Below are positions 1 to 7,384 of a stretch of DNA of 64,000 nt, piece by piece. Position numbers and translations under genes: made by a program. How positions within the stretch are numbered: the stretch's first letter is position 1; each line of letters begins with the position of its first letter. Under the pieces are notes generated by a model. It made no database searches, was not told the DNA's origin, and saw nothing but the letters and a program-made list of their open reading frames with translations. Source of the stretch: Evansella vedderi (GTDB taxonomy: Bacteria > Bacillota > Bacilli > Bacillales > Salisediminibacteriaceae); contig NZ_JAUSUG010000001.1 of assembly GCF_030813435.1 (NCBI RefSeq), positions 372,001 through 436,000 on the forward strand, given 5' to 3'.

Positions 1-687
1 TTCATCTGTATTTCCGATTCTTCCTAATGGTATGTCGTGGCTAGGTTTTTTAGCAAACTCGTCCCATGTGAGTTCAGGAGCTTGTTTCTTCCACATTTTT
101 TCAATTTGATCACTTCTTATTAAACCAATACACACCGTATTGACGCGAATATTATCTTTTGCTAGATCCTTACTCATTGCTTTTGTTAGGGCCAAGCCAG
201 CTGCGCGACTGACGTTCGTTGGCAGTCCTCCAGCTGGGGGTGTTTTTGCACTAGATGTAGTGATATTAAGGATGGATGCACTATCTGATTTTCTTAAGTA
301 GGGAAGTGCATGCTTGGAGCAATGAATCGCCCCAAATAACTTTAAATCTATGTCTTGGTGCCATAGTTCTGTTTCCACTTGTTCGAAGGCTTTGGCGTTA
401 GCTGTTCCTGCATTATTGATAACTATATCTAACTGCCCAAAGTGTTCAGCAGCTTGATTCACGGCGCGCTTGCAATCGTCCTCTATTGAAACATCCCCTT
501 GAATGGGTAATACTTCAGTATTTGTTTTTTCAGTAATGTAAGCTACTGCCTTTTGTAAATTTTCCTCGTTTCGTGCAACGATAGCTACTTTTACACCCTC
601 ATAACCTAATTGCAGTGCAGTTTCTAAGCCAATTCCTTTGCTTCCTCCAGTGATGAGTGCTACTTTTCCATTTAGTCCTAGTTCCAT
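1..687 (-). CDS. SDR family oxidoreductase, C-terminus beyond window
   Basis: This is a short-chain dehydrogenase/reductase of the FabG-like kind, a cytoplasmic NAD(P)(H)-dependent enzyme of unknown substrate. The visible 229 residues carry the Rossmann glycine motif TGGSKGIG near residue 14 and the NNAG motif near residue 91. The usual catalytic Tyr-x3-Lys is not present. At the aligned position the sequence reads T157-N-V-S-R161, so the tyrosine and lysine are replaced by threonine and arginine. Flanking structure (RVNTVCIGLIRS) is normal for the family. The start is set by AAAGGGG eight or nine bases upstream of the ATG. The gene runs off the left edge. It is divergent from the sigma-54 activator next to it, with no obvious functional link. 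Confidence 0.85.
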   Translation of the reverse strand, partial: MELGLNGKVALITGGSKGIGLETALQLGYEGVKVAIVARNEENLQKAVAYITEKTNTEVLPIQGDVSIEDDCKRAVNQAAEHFGQLDIVINNAGTANAKAFEQVETELWHQDIDLKLFGAIHCSKHALPYLRKSDSASILNITTSSAKTPPAGGLPTNVSRAAGLALTKAMSKDLAKDNIRVNTVCIGLIRSDQIEKMWKKQAPELTWDEFAKKPSHDIPLGRIGNTDE

Positions 688-760
688 TATGTATTAACCC
701 CTTTCTGATTTTGATTGCTAAAAGAGTTTTCGTGTTAAGCTTAGTATAACAAACGGTTTA

Positions 761-792
761 GGTGCCAGTCACTGCTCGAGATTTGTCGAATG
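761..792 (+). repeat. Short intergenic repeat, copy 1 (GTGCC-GTCAC...TTTGTCGA)
   Basis: A 32-base stretch GGTGCCAGTCACTG...ATTTGTCGAATG resembles a second stretch at 6922-6956, CGTGCCTGTCACCA...TTTTGTCGATAG. Both are intergenic. I recall similar GTGCC/GTCAC...TTTGTCGA elements scattered through Bacillus genomes, but cannot confirm that here. Function unknown. Confidence 0.45.
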
Positions 793-917
793 AAGTGCCA
801 CTATTACTTGATGAAAAGCATCAAAGTTATATTCTTTCCTTTGACTCTTTAATATAATTCCAGGCCATGATAAAATTATATAAAAATTCAGAATGTTACG
901 AAGGTGGTGATTTTGAT

Positions 918-2330
918 TTGCTAAACTTCCATAATAACTATGAGAATGCCATGTCTATGCCTGCTTCTCTTCAAGAAGAGTTTGAAGCAATTCTTGATTC
1001 TTCCTTTGATGGTATTCATATTACTGATGGACAAGGGGTTACTCTTTTTTATAATAAAGCTTGTGAAAGAATTGAAGGGTTGAATAAAGAAGAAGTGATA
1101 GGTGTAAATGTACAACGTCTTGTGGATCAAGGTGTTTATCCCAATTCATTGGCCCTTAAAGTTTTAGAAACGAAAATGCCTATGACCCAGCTGCAAAAAG
1201 TAAATGGTAAAGAAATTATGGTATCTGCTAAGCCAATTTTTATAAATGGTCAAATAACAAGGGTCGTAATGAACTCTAGAGATATTACTGAATTAAATCT
1301 ACTAAAGCAGGAATTGTCCCATGAGAAGATGATAAAAGAGCAATACCAAACGGAGTTGGAGTTTATCCGAACAGAAAAAATGCCTTCCCATATTGTATGT
1401 GAAAGCCTCGAGATGCAAAAAATGATGGATCTTATTTTCACGGTATCTAATGTAGATTCTTCAATTTTAATTCAAGGGGAATCGGGTGTGGGAAAAGAGG
1501 TTATAAGTAGATTTATACACAAAAAAAGCAAACGGAAAGAGGGTCCATTTATAAAAATCGATTGTGGGGCAATTCCAGAAAATCTATTAGAGTCAGAGCT
1601 CTTCGGGTATGAAAAGGGAGCGTTTACTGGAGCAGATAAAAACGGAAAGGTGGGCTTAATAGAATTAGCTCATGGAGGGACGTTATTTCTTGATGAAATA
1701 GGAGAACTACAGCTTTCATTACAAGTTAAGCTACTACGAGTACTCCAAGACAGGGAAGTTGTAAGAGTTGGGGGAAAAGCACCGATAAAAGTAGATATCC
1801 GGATTATTGCAGCCACAAATAAAGAGTTAGAAAAAATGATAAAGGATAAAACCTTTAGAGAGGACCTATATTACCGATTGAATGTCGTTCCTCTTAATGT
1901 ACCTCCTCTCCGTGAAAGGAAGAGAGATATTTATCCGTTAATCCAAAAGGTACTGAAAAAATTCAACGAAAAATATTCTTTACAGAAAGAGATTCATCCG
2001 GACGCCATAAAATTGTTAATTGATTATGAGTGGCCAGGAAATATTCGTGAACTAGAAAATGTAATCGAGCGTCTTGTTGTCACTTCAAAGGATAATACCA
2101 TTGATCTAGAACGATTACCTGCAAATATGAAGAGAGAAAATAAATTTTATAAACCGGATTCCCAATTGTCATATAAAGAAGTCATGGAAGCCTATGAAAG
2201 AGAGTTTTTGAAGGAAAAATTAGCTAAAGTAAAAAATATCGCTAGAATGGCAGAGGAATTAAAAATTGATGAAAGCACTGTAAGAAGAAAATTAAAAAAG
2301 CTAAACATCCCCGTGAAAAGTGTGATTTAA
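918..2330 (+). CDS. RocR-like PAS/AAA+ sigma-54-dependent transcriptional activator
   Basis: This enhancer-binding protein activates sigma-54 promoters by ATP hydrolysis. It has an N-terminal PAS sensor (roughly residues 20-130), a complete AAA+ domain with Walker A GESGVGKE near 188, the sigma-54 contact loop GAFTGA, Walker B FLDEIGEL, and a C-terminal Fis-type helix-turn-helix (DESTVRRKLKKLNI). At about 470 residues it is close to B. subtilis RocR (461). A TTG start at 918 is preferred because AAGGTGGTGA lies seven bases upstream. An ATG at 867 is in frame but has no clear ribosome site. Its target is very probably the convergent ureohydrolase-yjiH operon, whose promoter is a consensus sigma-54 site. 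The ligand is unknown. Confidence 0.9.
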   Translation: MLNFHNNYENAMSMPASLQEEFEAILDSSFDGIHITDGQGVTLFYNKACERIEGLNKEEVIGVNVQRLVDQGVYPNSLALKVLETKMPMTQLQKVNGKEIMVSAKPIFINGQITRVVMNSRDITELNLLKQELSHEKMIKEQYQTELEFIRTEKMPSHIVCESLEMQKMMDLIFTVSNVDSSILIQGESGVGKEVISRFIHKKSKRKEGPFIKIDCGAIPENLLESELFGYEKGAFTGADKNGKVGLIELAHGGTLFLDEIGELQLSLQVKLLRVLQDREVVRVGGKAPIKVDIRIIAATNKELEKMIKDKTFREDLYYRLNVVPLNVPPLRERKRDIYPLIQKVLKKFNEKYSLQKEIHPDAIKLLIDYEWPGNIRELENVIERLVVTSKDNTIDLERLPANMKRENKFYKPDSQLSYKEVMEAYEREFLKEKLAKVKNIARMAEELKIDESTVRRKLKKLNIPVKSVI

Positions 2331-2347
2331 ATGCTGTTACACTTTTT
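2316..2347 (+). terminator. Probable terminator of the sigma-54 activator gene
   Basis: AAAAGTGT (2316-2323) pairs with ACACTTTT (2339-2346), followed by T. The left arm lies within the last codons of the activator. It faces the convergent yjiH-like gene and may serve both strands. Confidence 0.55.
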
Positions 2348-2367
2348 CAAGAGGATGTTTTTTTTAG

Positions 2368-3810
2368 CTAAAACAATATATGCATGAATAAAGCAACGAC
2401 TGGTATTGCAATTAATGTTCTCATAAAGAAGATAATGACTAGATCTTTCACCTTAACTGGCAGTTTTGTCGACAACATAACGGCTCCTGTTTCTGAGAAG
2501 AAAATAATCTGTACCATCGATAAAGCTGTAATAAAGTAGGCTGCTTTAATGTCTATAGTTCCTATTAAGTCGGCAATCATTAATACTGGAAGAAACATTT
2601 CTGCGAGTCCCACAGTTATGGCTGGGGCTATCTCCATTGCATTAGGAACAACGAAAAGCTGAAGGATAGGTACAAATAATAAACCGATCCAGTTGAAAAT
2701 CGGTGTATACTCAGCAATGATCAGGCAAGTAACCCCGATAGCTGTTAACATACAAAGTACCTTTGGCAGAACAGCAAGACCATCCTTTAAACTACGCCCC
2801 GTTTCTTTAAAAACATTATCTGCCTTGTAGCCATTTTCTGCAGCACGGTAAACAGCTTTTTTCATGATTTTTCGATCAAACTTGCTTTCTTTTAATCTTT
2901 CTTCCACTGATTGTTCTTTCCCATTATGAAATACATCTGCTTTTTTAGATAATGGTGGCAGTCTTACCATAACGGCAGAAACAATAAAGGCAATTAGAAA
3001 AGAAGAAAAGTAAACTTTTAGAAAATGATCCATTAAACCGGCTGTAGATATTACCACGGCAGCAAAGCCAATACTTACTGCACTGAAACTAGTAGCGATG
3101 GTGGCTGCTTCTCTTCTAGTATACTCATTACTTTTATACAGATTGCTAGTAATGATAACAGCTACAGAAGAAGAACTTACAAACGATGCAACTGCATCAA
3201 CAGCACTTTTACCAGGTACTTTAAACACCGGTCTCATAATTGGTTGCATGAGCGTCCCGACAAAATCTATTCCTCCATATTTTAAAATTAGTGGAATAAA
3301 GATGGCCCCTAATGGAATGATCCAAAAAACTTGTACGGCAATACTCGACATTACGCCCCCAGTATCACCCCCAACGATCATTTCAGGACCTGTAAATCCT
3401 GGGAACGTTGTGTGTAAGGTAAATAGAATAGCGTAGAAAGCACCTAAGGAATAAATAAACAGGTGTATTAGTGTATCGTCTTTGAAATACTGATAAACTT
3501 TTGTGTTTTCGTGTGCAAAGAATTTTCCATAAATACTAGCGCAAGCATTTCCTAATGTAAGGATAGCAATCATCCAAATACCAGCGATACCGAATAGTTC
3601 AATAAGGTATTTATAAATATAACCAAATAGAATTTCCGTTTCACCGTTAATGGTAAGTGGGACGAAAAAAATCATGATTGCTATAAAAGAATAAAAAGTA
3701 CACCTAATTAGGCCCCTAATATATTCCTTATTTCCTAATTTTAAGTCAGAAGAACGATCTACATATAATTCAGAGGGTGAAAATTCATTATTACCAGGAA
3801 TTGGTTTCAT
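2368..3810 (-). CDS. YjiH family membrane transporter (nucleoside-gate fold)
   Basis: A polytopic membrane protein of 480 residues with about ten hydrophobic segments. It resembles the YjiH family, whose Gate domains are related to nucleoside transporters and spore maturation proteins SpmA/SpmB. It is the second gene after the ureohydrolase, 32 bases downstream on the same strand, so it probably imports the ureohydrolase substrate or exports a product. A GGGAGTG ribosome site precedes the ATG. Transcription is expected from the sigma-54 promoter at 4919-4934. No transport substrate is known for this family to my knowledge, so the link to guanidino compounds or polyamines is inferred only from context. 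Confidence 0.75.
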   Translation of the reverse strand: MKPIPGNNEFSPSELYVDRSSDLKLGNKEYIRGLIRCTFYSFIAIMIFFVPLTINGETEILFGYIYKYLIELFGIAGIWMIAILTLGNACASIYGKFFAHENTKVYQYFKDDTLIHLFIYSLGAFYAILFTLHTTFPGFTGPEMIVGGDTGGVMSSIAVQVFWIIPLGAIFIPLILKYGGIDFVGTLMQPIMRPVFKVPGKSAVDAVASFVSSSSVAVIITSNLYKSNEYTRREAATIATSFSAVSIGFAAVVISTAGLMDHFLKVYFSSFLIAFIVSAVMVRLPPLSKKADVFHNGKEQSVEERLKESKFDRKIMKKAVYRAAENGYKADNVFKETGRSLKDGLAVLPKVLCMLTAIGVTCLIIAEYTPIFNWIGLLFVPILQLFVVPNAMEIAPAITVGLAEMFLPVLMIADLIGTIDIKAAYFITALSMVQIIFFSETGAVMLSTKLPVKVKDLVIIFFMRTLIAIPVVALFMHILF

Positions 3811-3842
3811 AAAGTCACTCCCAAATTAGATTAGTTATACCC

Positions 3843-4871
3843 TTACACTTTATTTTCAATAGACGATTGAAATGTAACCGCTTCCGTTTCTCTGTTATTT
3901 TTGTACTTTTCCTTCCACCATGGTTGTTCGCAAATTCTTCCAAGGAATTCTATCACTGTTTGTGCTGCTAAATAAGAAGTGATTCCTGTTCCCACATCCA
4001 GTTGAGGTGCAACTTCAACCATTTCGTAACCTACGATAGGGTTTCGTTCGGCAATGGCTCCTAAGGAATCTCTTAGCTCGTTATAGAGGAATCCTCCAGG
4101 TTCGGCTGAAACGCATCCAGGTACTAGTGTACTGTCAAAAGCATCTATATCTATTGTTACATAACAAGGTTCTCCCTCCGGAACGACTTGAGCTATGTTT
4201 TTCGGACCGATTTCGCGGTATTCGTCCATTCCAACTACTCTATTTCCTGCAGCAATGGAGTCCAAAACACTAGTATCTCTAATGCTTCTTATACCGATTT
4301 GTGTCAGGCTCTTAACGTGAGGCATCTGACTAATATGCCTGAAAGCGTGCATGTTTGTATATTGGTATCCGTCATAAATTGGAGCAAAATCAGAATGGGC
4401 ATCGAAATGGATTACATGGATCGGTTGGCTGATTCCTCTTACGATGGGGTACGTGATAGAATGATCACCGCCTAACGTAATTAACATCCGATTTTTCTTC
4501 ATGACAGTTTCTACCATTTGTGTAATGCGGTGAAAAGTACCTTCCACATCCGTTGGAATTACATTAACATCGCCAATATCAACTATGCGACCTCTGCTCA
4601 ACTCTTCTTTGAGGAGAATCTTTTTCAACTCATAATCGTAGTAGCCATTTCTACTAAACCGGAGTGAGTGCTCACGAATAGTCCTTGAACCAAAGCGAGA
4701 GCCGGGCATATAAGGACAACCTTCATCAAATGGAACTCCCATTACTGCGATGGTAGGATTCAGTTTTTCTAAGTCACCTAACTCAGTTACTAATTTTGAT
4801 CTTAGAAAAGTTGGTATTCCTGAAAATGGATAAACAATATCTTCTGGTATTGGGTTGTTTCTTTCTTTCAT
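3843..4871 (-). CDS. Ureohydrolase (agmatinase/arginase family)
   Basis: A binuclear manganese enzyme that hydrolyses a guanidino compound to urea plus an amine. All metal-ligand motifs are present: GGDHS, DAHSD, and DIDAFD. The last motif continues as STLVPGCVSAEPGG, where typical agmatinases have a PxxxPGTGTPEPGG-like loop, so the substrate may not be agmatine. The length, 342 residues, is slightly more than usual (about 300) because of N- and C-terminal extensions. Candidates are agmatine, guanidinobutyrate, guanidinopropionate or another guanidine; sequence alone cannot choose. An AAGGAGGAG site precedes the ATG. It is the first gene of an operon with the YjiH-like transporter, under a sigma-54 promoter and a RocR-like activator. 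Confidence 0.85.
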   Translation of the reverse strand: MKERNNPIPEDIVYPFSGIPTFLRSKLVTELGDLEKLNPTIAVMGVPFDEGCPYMPGSRFGSRTIREHSLRFSRNGYYDYELKKILLKEELSRGRIVDIGDVNVIPTDVEGTFHRITQMVETVMKKNRMLITLGGDHSITYPIVRGISQPIHVIHFDAHSDFAPIYDGYQYTNMHAFRHISQMPHVKSLTQIGIRSIRDTSVLDSIAAGNRVVGMDEYREIGPKNIAQVVPEGEPCYVTIDIDAFDSTLVPGCVSAEPGGFLYNELRDSLGAIAERNPIVGYEMVEVAPQLDVGTGITSYLAAQTVIEFLGRICEQPWWKEKYKNNRETEAVTFQSSIENKV

Positions 4872-4918
4872 TTTTTCTCCTCCTTATTTTCGTTTTCATA
4901 GTCTTACTAAAAGTATAA

Positions 4919-4934
4919 TGCAAACCTTGTGCCA
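4919..4934 (-). promoter_or_regulatory. Sigma-54 (-24/-12) promoter of the ureohydrolase operon
   Basis: Read on the minus strand the site is TGGCAC-AAGGT-TTGCA, a full match to the TGGCACN5TTGC consensus, followed by AT. It lies about 48 bases upstream of the ureohydrolase ATG. A full-consensus site next to a gene for a GAFTGA-containing activator makes this the best-supported promoter in the window. Confidence 0.93.
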
Positions 4935-5035
4935 AAAAACAGAAAATAAAGAATGTTCAGAAATAAGTGTGGGTATTTCGGTGGTTTCTGTGCTTCTTTG
5001 AAAAAGCGTGGGGACTCGACCCTTCCACGACAAAT

Positions 5036-5049
5036 ATGCAAATTTACAT
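5036..5049. promoter_or_regulatory. Upstream activating sequence 1, RocR-like
   Basis: ATGCAAATTTACAT is a palindrome with one mismatch, centred about 115 bases upstream of the -12 element. It shares TGCAAATTT with the perfect palindrome at 5119-5132. B. subtilis RocR sites are, as I recall, inverted TGCAAA-type repeats, so binding by the RocR-like activator is inferred. Confidence 0.65.
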
Positions 5050-5118
5050 GTAATAATAGTTTGGTGATAAAACTTAAGTCATTAAAGAGATGGTTAGGGT
5101 AGGAGGTTTGATGCATTC

Positions 5119-5132
5119 GTGCAAATTTGCAT
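5119..5132. promoter_or_regulatory. Upstream activating sequence 2, RocR-like
   Basis: TGCAAATTTGCA (5120-5131) is a perfect 12-base palindrome, 83 bases centre to centre from site 1, about eight helical turns. The two would lie on the same DNA face, as expected for enhancer sites that loop to a sigma-54 promoter. Confidence 0.7.
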
Positions 5133-5282
5133 GAGTGAAGGCAAGTGTGCCGGGTGCCGAAGACAGGAGTATATATTGGTATTGGGAAGAGATATGTGTT
5201 ATTAACAGGGGCCTAGTAGGCAATTGGAGTATCGCAAGGGCTTGACCATAAATCACTTGATAGACTTGTCGATAGAGAGTGT

Positions 5283-5311
5283 TTTGAAGGGATAAAAGCC
5301 CTGCCCTTCAA
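5283..5311. terminator. Inverted repeat, possible terminator
   Basis: TTTGAAGGG (5283-5291) pairs with CCCTTCAAA (5303-5311), with an 11-base loop, inside the 670-base gap between the ureohydrolase and NSS genes. T-rich sequence follows on the plus strand but is interrupted. Apart from this and the two activating sites, I see no gene in 4935-5544. Confidence 0.3.
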
Positions 5312-5544
5312 ATTTCTTACTTTTTAAAAAAAGTATTGTAATTTAATTTTTTAATTGATAAAATTTAATAGCTAATACCTAGTGTTAAAGTAACTCTCTT
5401 GATTGTCAGAATATTACGACTAATCGTTGCGTTGAAATCTTATGAGTTTTTGAACAATGAAATTATTCATAATTTTTATCATTGCATGATTCCTGCGCAG
5501 CGACTTTCTGACTTTCAAAAAAAGAAAAACAGGAGGAGATGAAA

Positions 5545-6918
5545 ATGTCACAAAATCTTGAAACGGCTCAAGGTAGAGAATTTTGGGCGACCCGTTGGGG
5601 GTTTATTCTTGCTGCGGTTGGATCTGCTGTTGGTTTAGGAAACATTTGGGGTTTCTCTTACCAATTAGGAAGTAACGGTGGTGGAGCATTTTTAATTATT
5701 TATTTAGCTTGTATTTTATTCATTGGTTTTCCACTAATGATGTCGGAGTTTATGATTGGACGACGTGCTAAAAGCGATGCAGTAGAGTCATTCCATAAAA
5801 TAGCACCGGGTAAAAAGTGGTATATAGCTGGAGGTATAGGGGTTGCAGCTGCCTTCTTCATTATGTCTTTCTACTCCGTTATTGCTGGGTGGACATTAAA
5901 ATATTTTACAGTGTATTTAACTGGTGGTGTTGGAACAACGGATGTTGGTGAAGCTACAGGTTACTGGGCTTCATTTGCAGGAAACAGCGTTGAACCGCTT
6001 ATTTGGCACTTTATCTTTATGCTCCTTGTAGTAGGGATTGTTAGTTTAGGTATTAAGAAAGGTATTGAAAAAGCAAATAAATTTATTTTACCTACACTTG
6101 GTTTGTTGATCTTATTCTTAGCTATTTATAGTTTAACTTTAGGCGGAACACGTGAAGCTTTAGATTTTATGTTTGTTCCAGATTGGGCAGCGGCTTTTAC
6201 TAATCCAAGTGTGTTCGCGATGGCAATGGGTCAAGCGATGTTTACTCTTAGCTTAGGTATGGGTGCAATGATTACGTACAGTAGTTATATTAAGCAACAG
6301 CAAAAATTACCTAAAGCTGCTGGGACGATTGTTACATTAGATACCCTATTTGCTATTTTTGCTGGTTTAATGATTTTCCCTGCTTTATTCGCTTTTGGTG
6401 GTGAGCCAGCTGGAAGTGTAGGCTTAGTATTCTTCGCATTACCAACTATTTTTGAAAGCATGGGTGGGTTTGGAATTGTATTCGGTATACTATTCTTCTT
6501 CATGTTAGCGATCGCAGCCCTTTCCTCTGCTATTTCACTAATAGAGGTAGCTGTTGCTTATTTCATGCGAAAATTAGGATGGGCCCGTCAAAAAGTAACA
6601 ATCTTACTAGGATCCCTTATTTTTATAGCGGGTATCCCAGTTTCCTTAAGCTTTGGTCCATTAGCTGATTTTACAATTTTCCGTGATTACAATTTCTTCG
6701 GATTTGTTGAATTATTTGCATACAAGTTATTCTTACCGATTGGTGGTCTAATCATCGTACTATTTGTTGGTTGGGGATGGACGCGAAGAGAAGTATATGA
6801 GAACTCAGATTTTGCTGATAACGGATTGTTTAAAACATTCTTCTTCGTGTTACGTTACATCGTACCAGTAGGAATGGCCATCATTATTATTCACACAATC
6901 GCTACTAGCTTCTTCTAG
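5545..6918 (+). CDS. Sodium-dependent transporter, NSS/SNF family
   Basis: A secondary transporter of the neurotransmitter:sodium symporter family (LeuT fold) that moves amino acids or amines with Na+. The 457-residue protein has about 11-12 membrane segments. TM1 carries the family signature GSAVGLGN and NGGGAF. Within it, the usual WRFP is WGFS, so the normally conserved arginine that corresponds to the LeuT outer gate (R30) is replaced by glycine. An AGGAGG at 5531-5536 favours the ATG at 5545 rather than the one at 5539, which overlaps the ribosome site. It is monocistronic, with a strong terminator downstream. I found no sigma-54 promoter in front of it, so it may not share the ureohydrolase circuit. 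Confidence 0.88.
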   Translation: MSQNLETAQGREFWATRWGFILAAVGSAVGLGNIWGFSYQLGSNGGGAFLIIYLACILFIGFPLMMSEFMIGRRAKSDAVESFHKIAPGKKWYIAGGIGVAAAFFIMSFYSVIAGWTLKYFTVYLTGGVGTTDVGEATGYWASFAGNSVEPLIWHFIFMLLVVGIVSLGIKKGIEKANKFILPTLGLLILFLAIYSLTLGGTREALDFMFVPDWAAAFTNPSVFAMAMGQAMFTLSLGMGAMITYSSYIKQQQKLPKAAGTIVTLDTLFAIFAGLMIFPALFAFGGEPAGSVGLVFFALPTIFESMGGFGIVFGILFFFMLAIAALSSAISLIEVAVAYFMRKLGWARQKVTILLGSLIFIAGIPVSLSFGPLADFTIFRDYNFFGFVELFAYKLFLPIGGLIIVLFVGWGWTRREVYENSDFADNGLFKTFFFVLRYIVPVGMAIIIIHTIATSFF

Positions 6919-6921
6919 GAG

Positions 6922-6956
6922 CGTGCCTGTCACCACCGGATTTTGTCGATAGAATG
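6922..6956 (+). repeat. Short intergenic repeat, copy 2
   Basis: CGTGCCTGTCACCA...TTTTGTCGATAG matches the element at 761-792 in order and spacing of its two blocks. It starts right after the stop codon of the NSS transporter. Confidence 0.45.
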
Positions 6957-7007
6957 GAAGATTCCTATTATTGATGTATGATTCAAAACTGCGTAGTACA
7001 TGGCCAG

Positions 7008-7050
7008 GAGGCATTCCGTCAAGTAAACCAATTGACGGAATGCCTCTTAT
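7008..7050 (+). terminator. Rho-independent terminator after NSS transporter
   Basis: GAGGCATTCCGTCAA (7008-7022) pairs perfectly with TTGACGGAATGCCTC (7032-7046), a 15-base stem with a nine-base loop, followed by TTATTGTTT. Confidence 0.85.
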
Positions 7051-7068
7051 TGTTTAGGTGTTTTATAA

Positions 7069-7344
7069 AGGCTCATGCTAGATGTGAAAGAAGAGGTTGC
7101 ACCATACGTTGAATTACTAATCGTTGCTTTTCCACAGGAAGGAATCCTGTCCTTTCCAAATGGGGAAGCTGGGAAGCCAGCGAACTTTATCATCCTTGGG
7201 GCGGAAAACGAATATGAAGCCATCCGCAAACAAGCAGCCGTTCGCTACTCCATCCGAAACGGCAAGATCATCGCAGAAACGAAACTATCGGAAACCATGA
7301 TCCAACTGGATGGAAAACAAGAAACAGTTGATTTTAATAAATAA
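7069..7344 (+). pseudogene. codA: Cytosine deaminase (codA) remnant with internal deletion
   Basis: The 89 codons match two separate parts of CodA. Residues 1-24 (LDVKEEVAPY, VAFPQEGILSFPNGEA) correspond to a segment around the first third of E. coli CodA. Residues 25-89 (PANFIILGAENEYEAIRKQ, VRYSIRNGKIIAET) correspond to its extreme C-terminus. About 200 codons that hold the metal ligands and active site are missing between them, deleted in frame. A stop lies just upstream and no ribosome site is present, so the N-terminus is also lost. It cannot encode an active enzyme. No cytosine permease gene remains beside it. Identity rests on recalled E. coli CodA sequence. Confidence 0.85.
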
Positions 7345-7357
7345 AGGATTTAGAGTG

Positions 7358-7384
7358 CTCCCCGCCAAGTTTGTTGGTGGGGAG
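7358..7384. terminator. Hairpin between codA remnant and kinase gene
   Basis: CTCCCCGCCAA (7358-7368) pairs with TTGGTGGGGAG (7374-7384), one G-T mismatch position. It abuts the stop codon of the minus-strand kinase. There is no strong T tract on either side, so termination is uncertain. Confidence 0.4.

Noticed and set aside
5100-5134. Seven-codon frame after AGGAGG that contains activating site 2
   Set aside because: The frame is too short to judge and its sequence is explained by the palindrome. A leader peptide there would face away from the ureohydrolase operon.
5133-5540. Sigma-54 promoter for the NSS transporter
   Set aside because: I looked for TGGCAC-N5-TTGC on the plus strand upstream of the gene and found no match.
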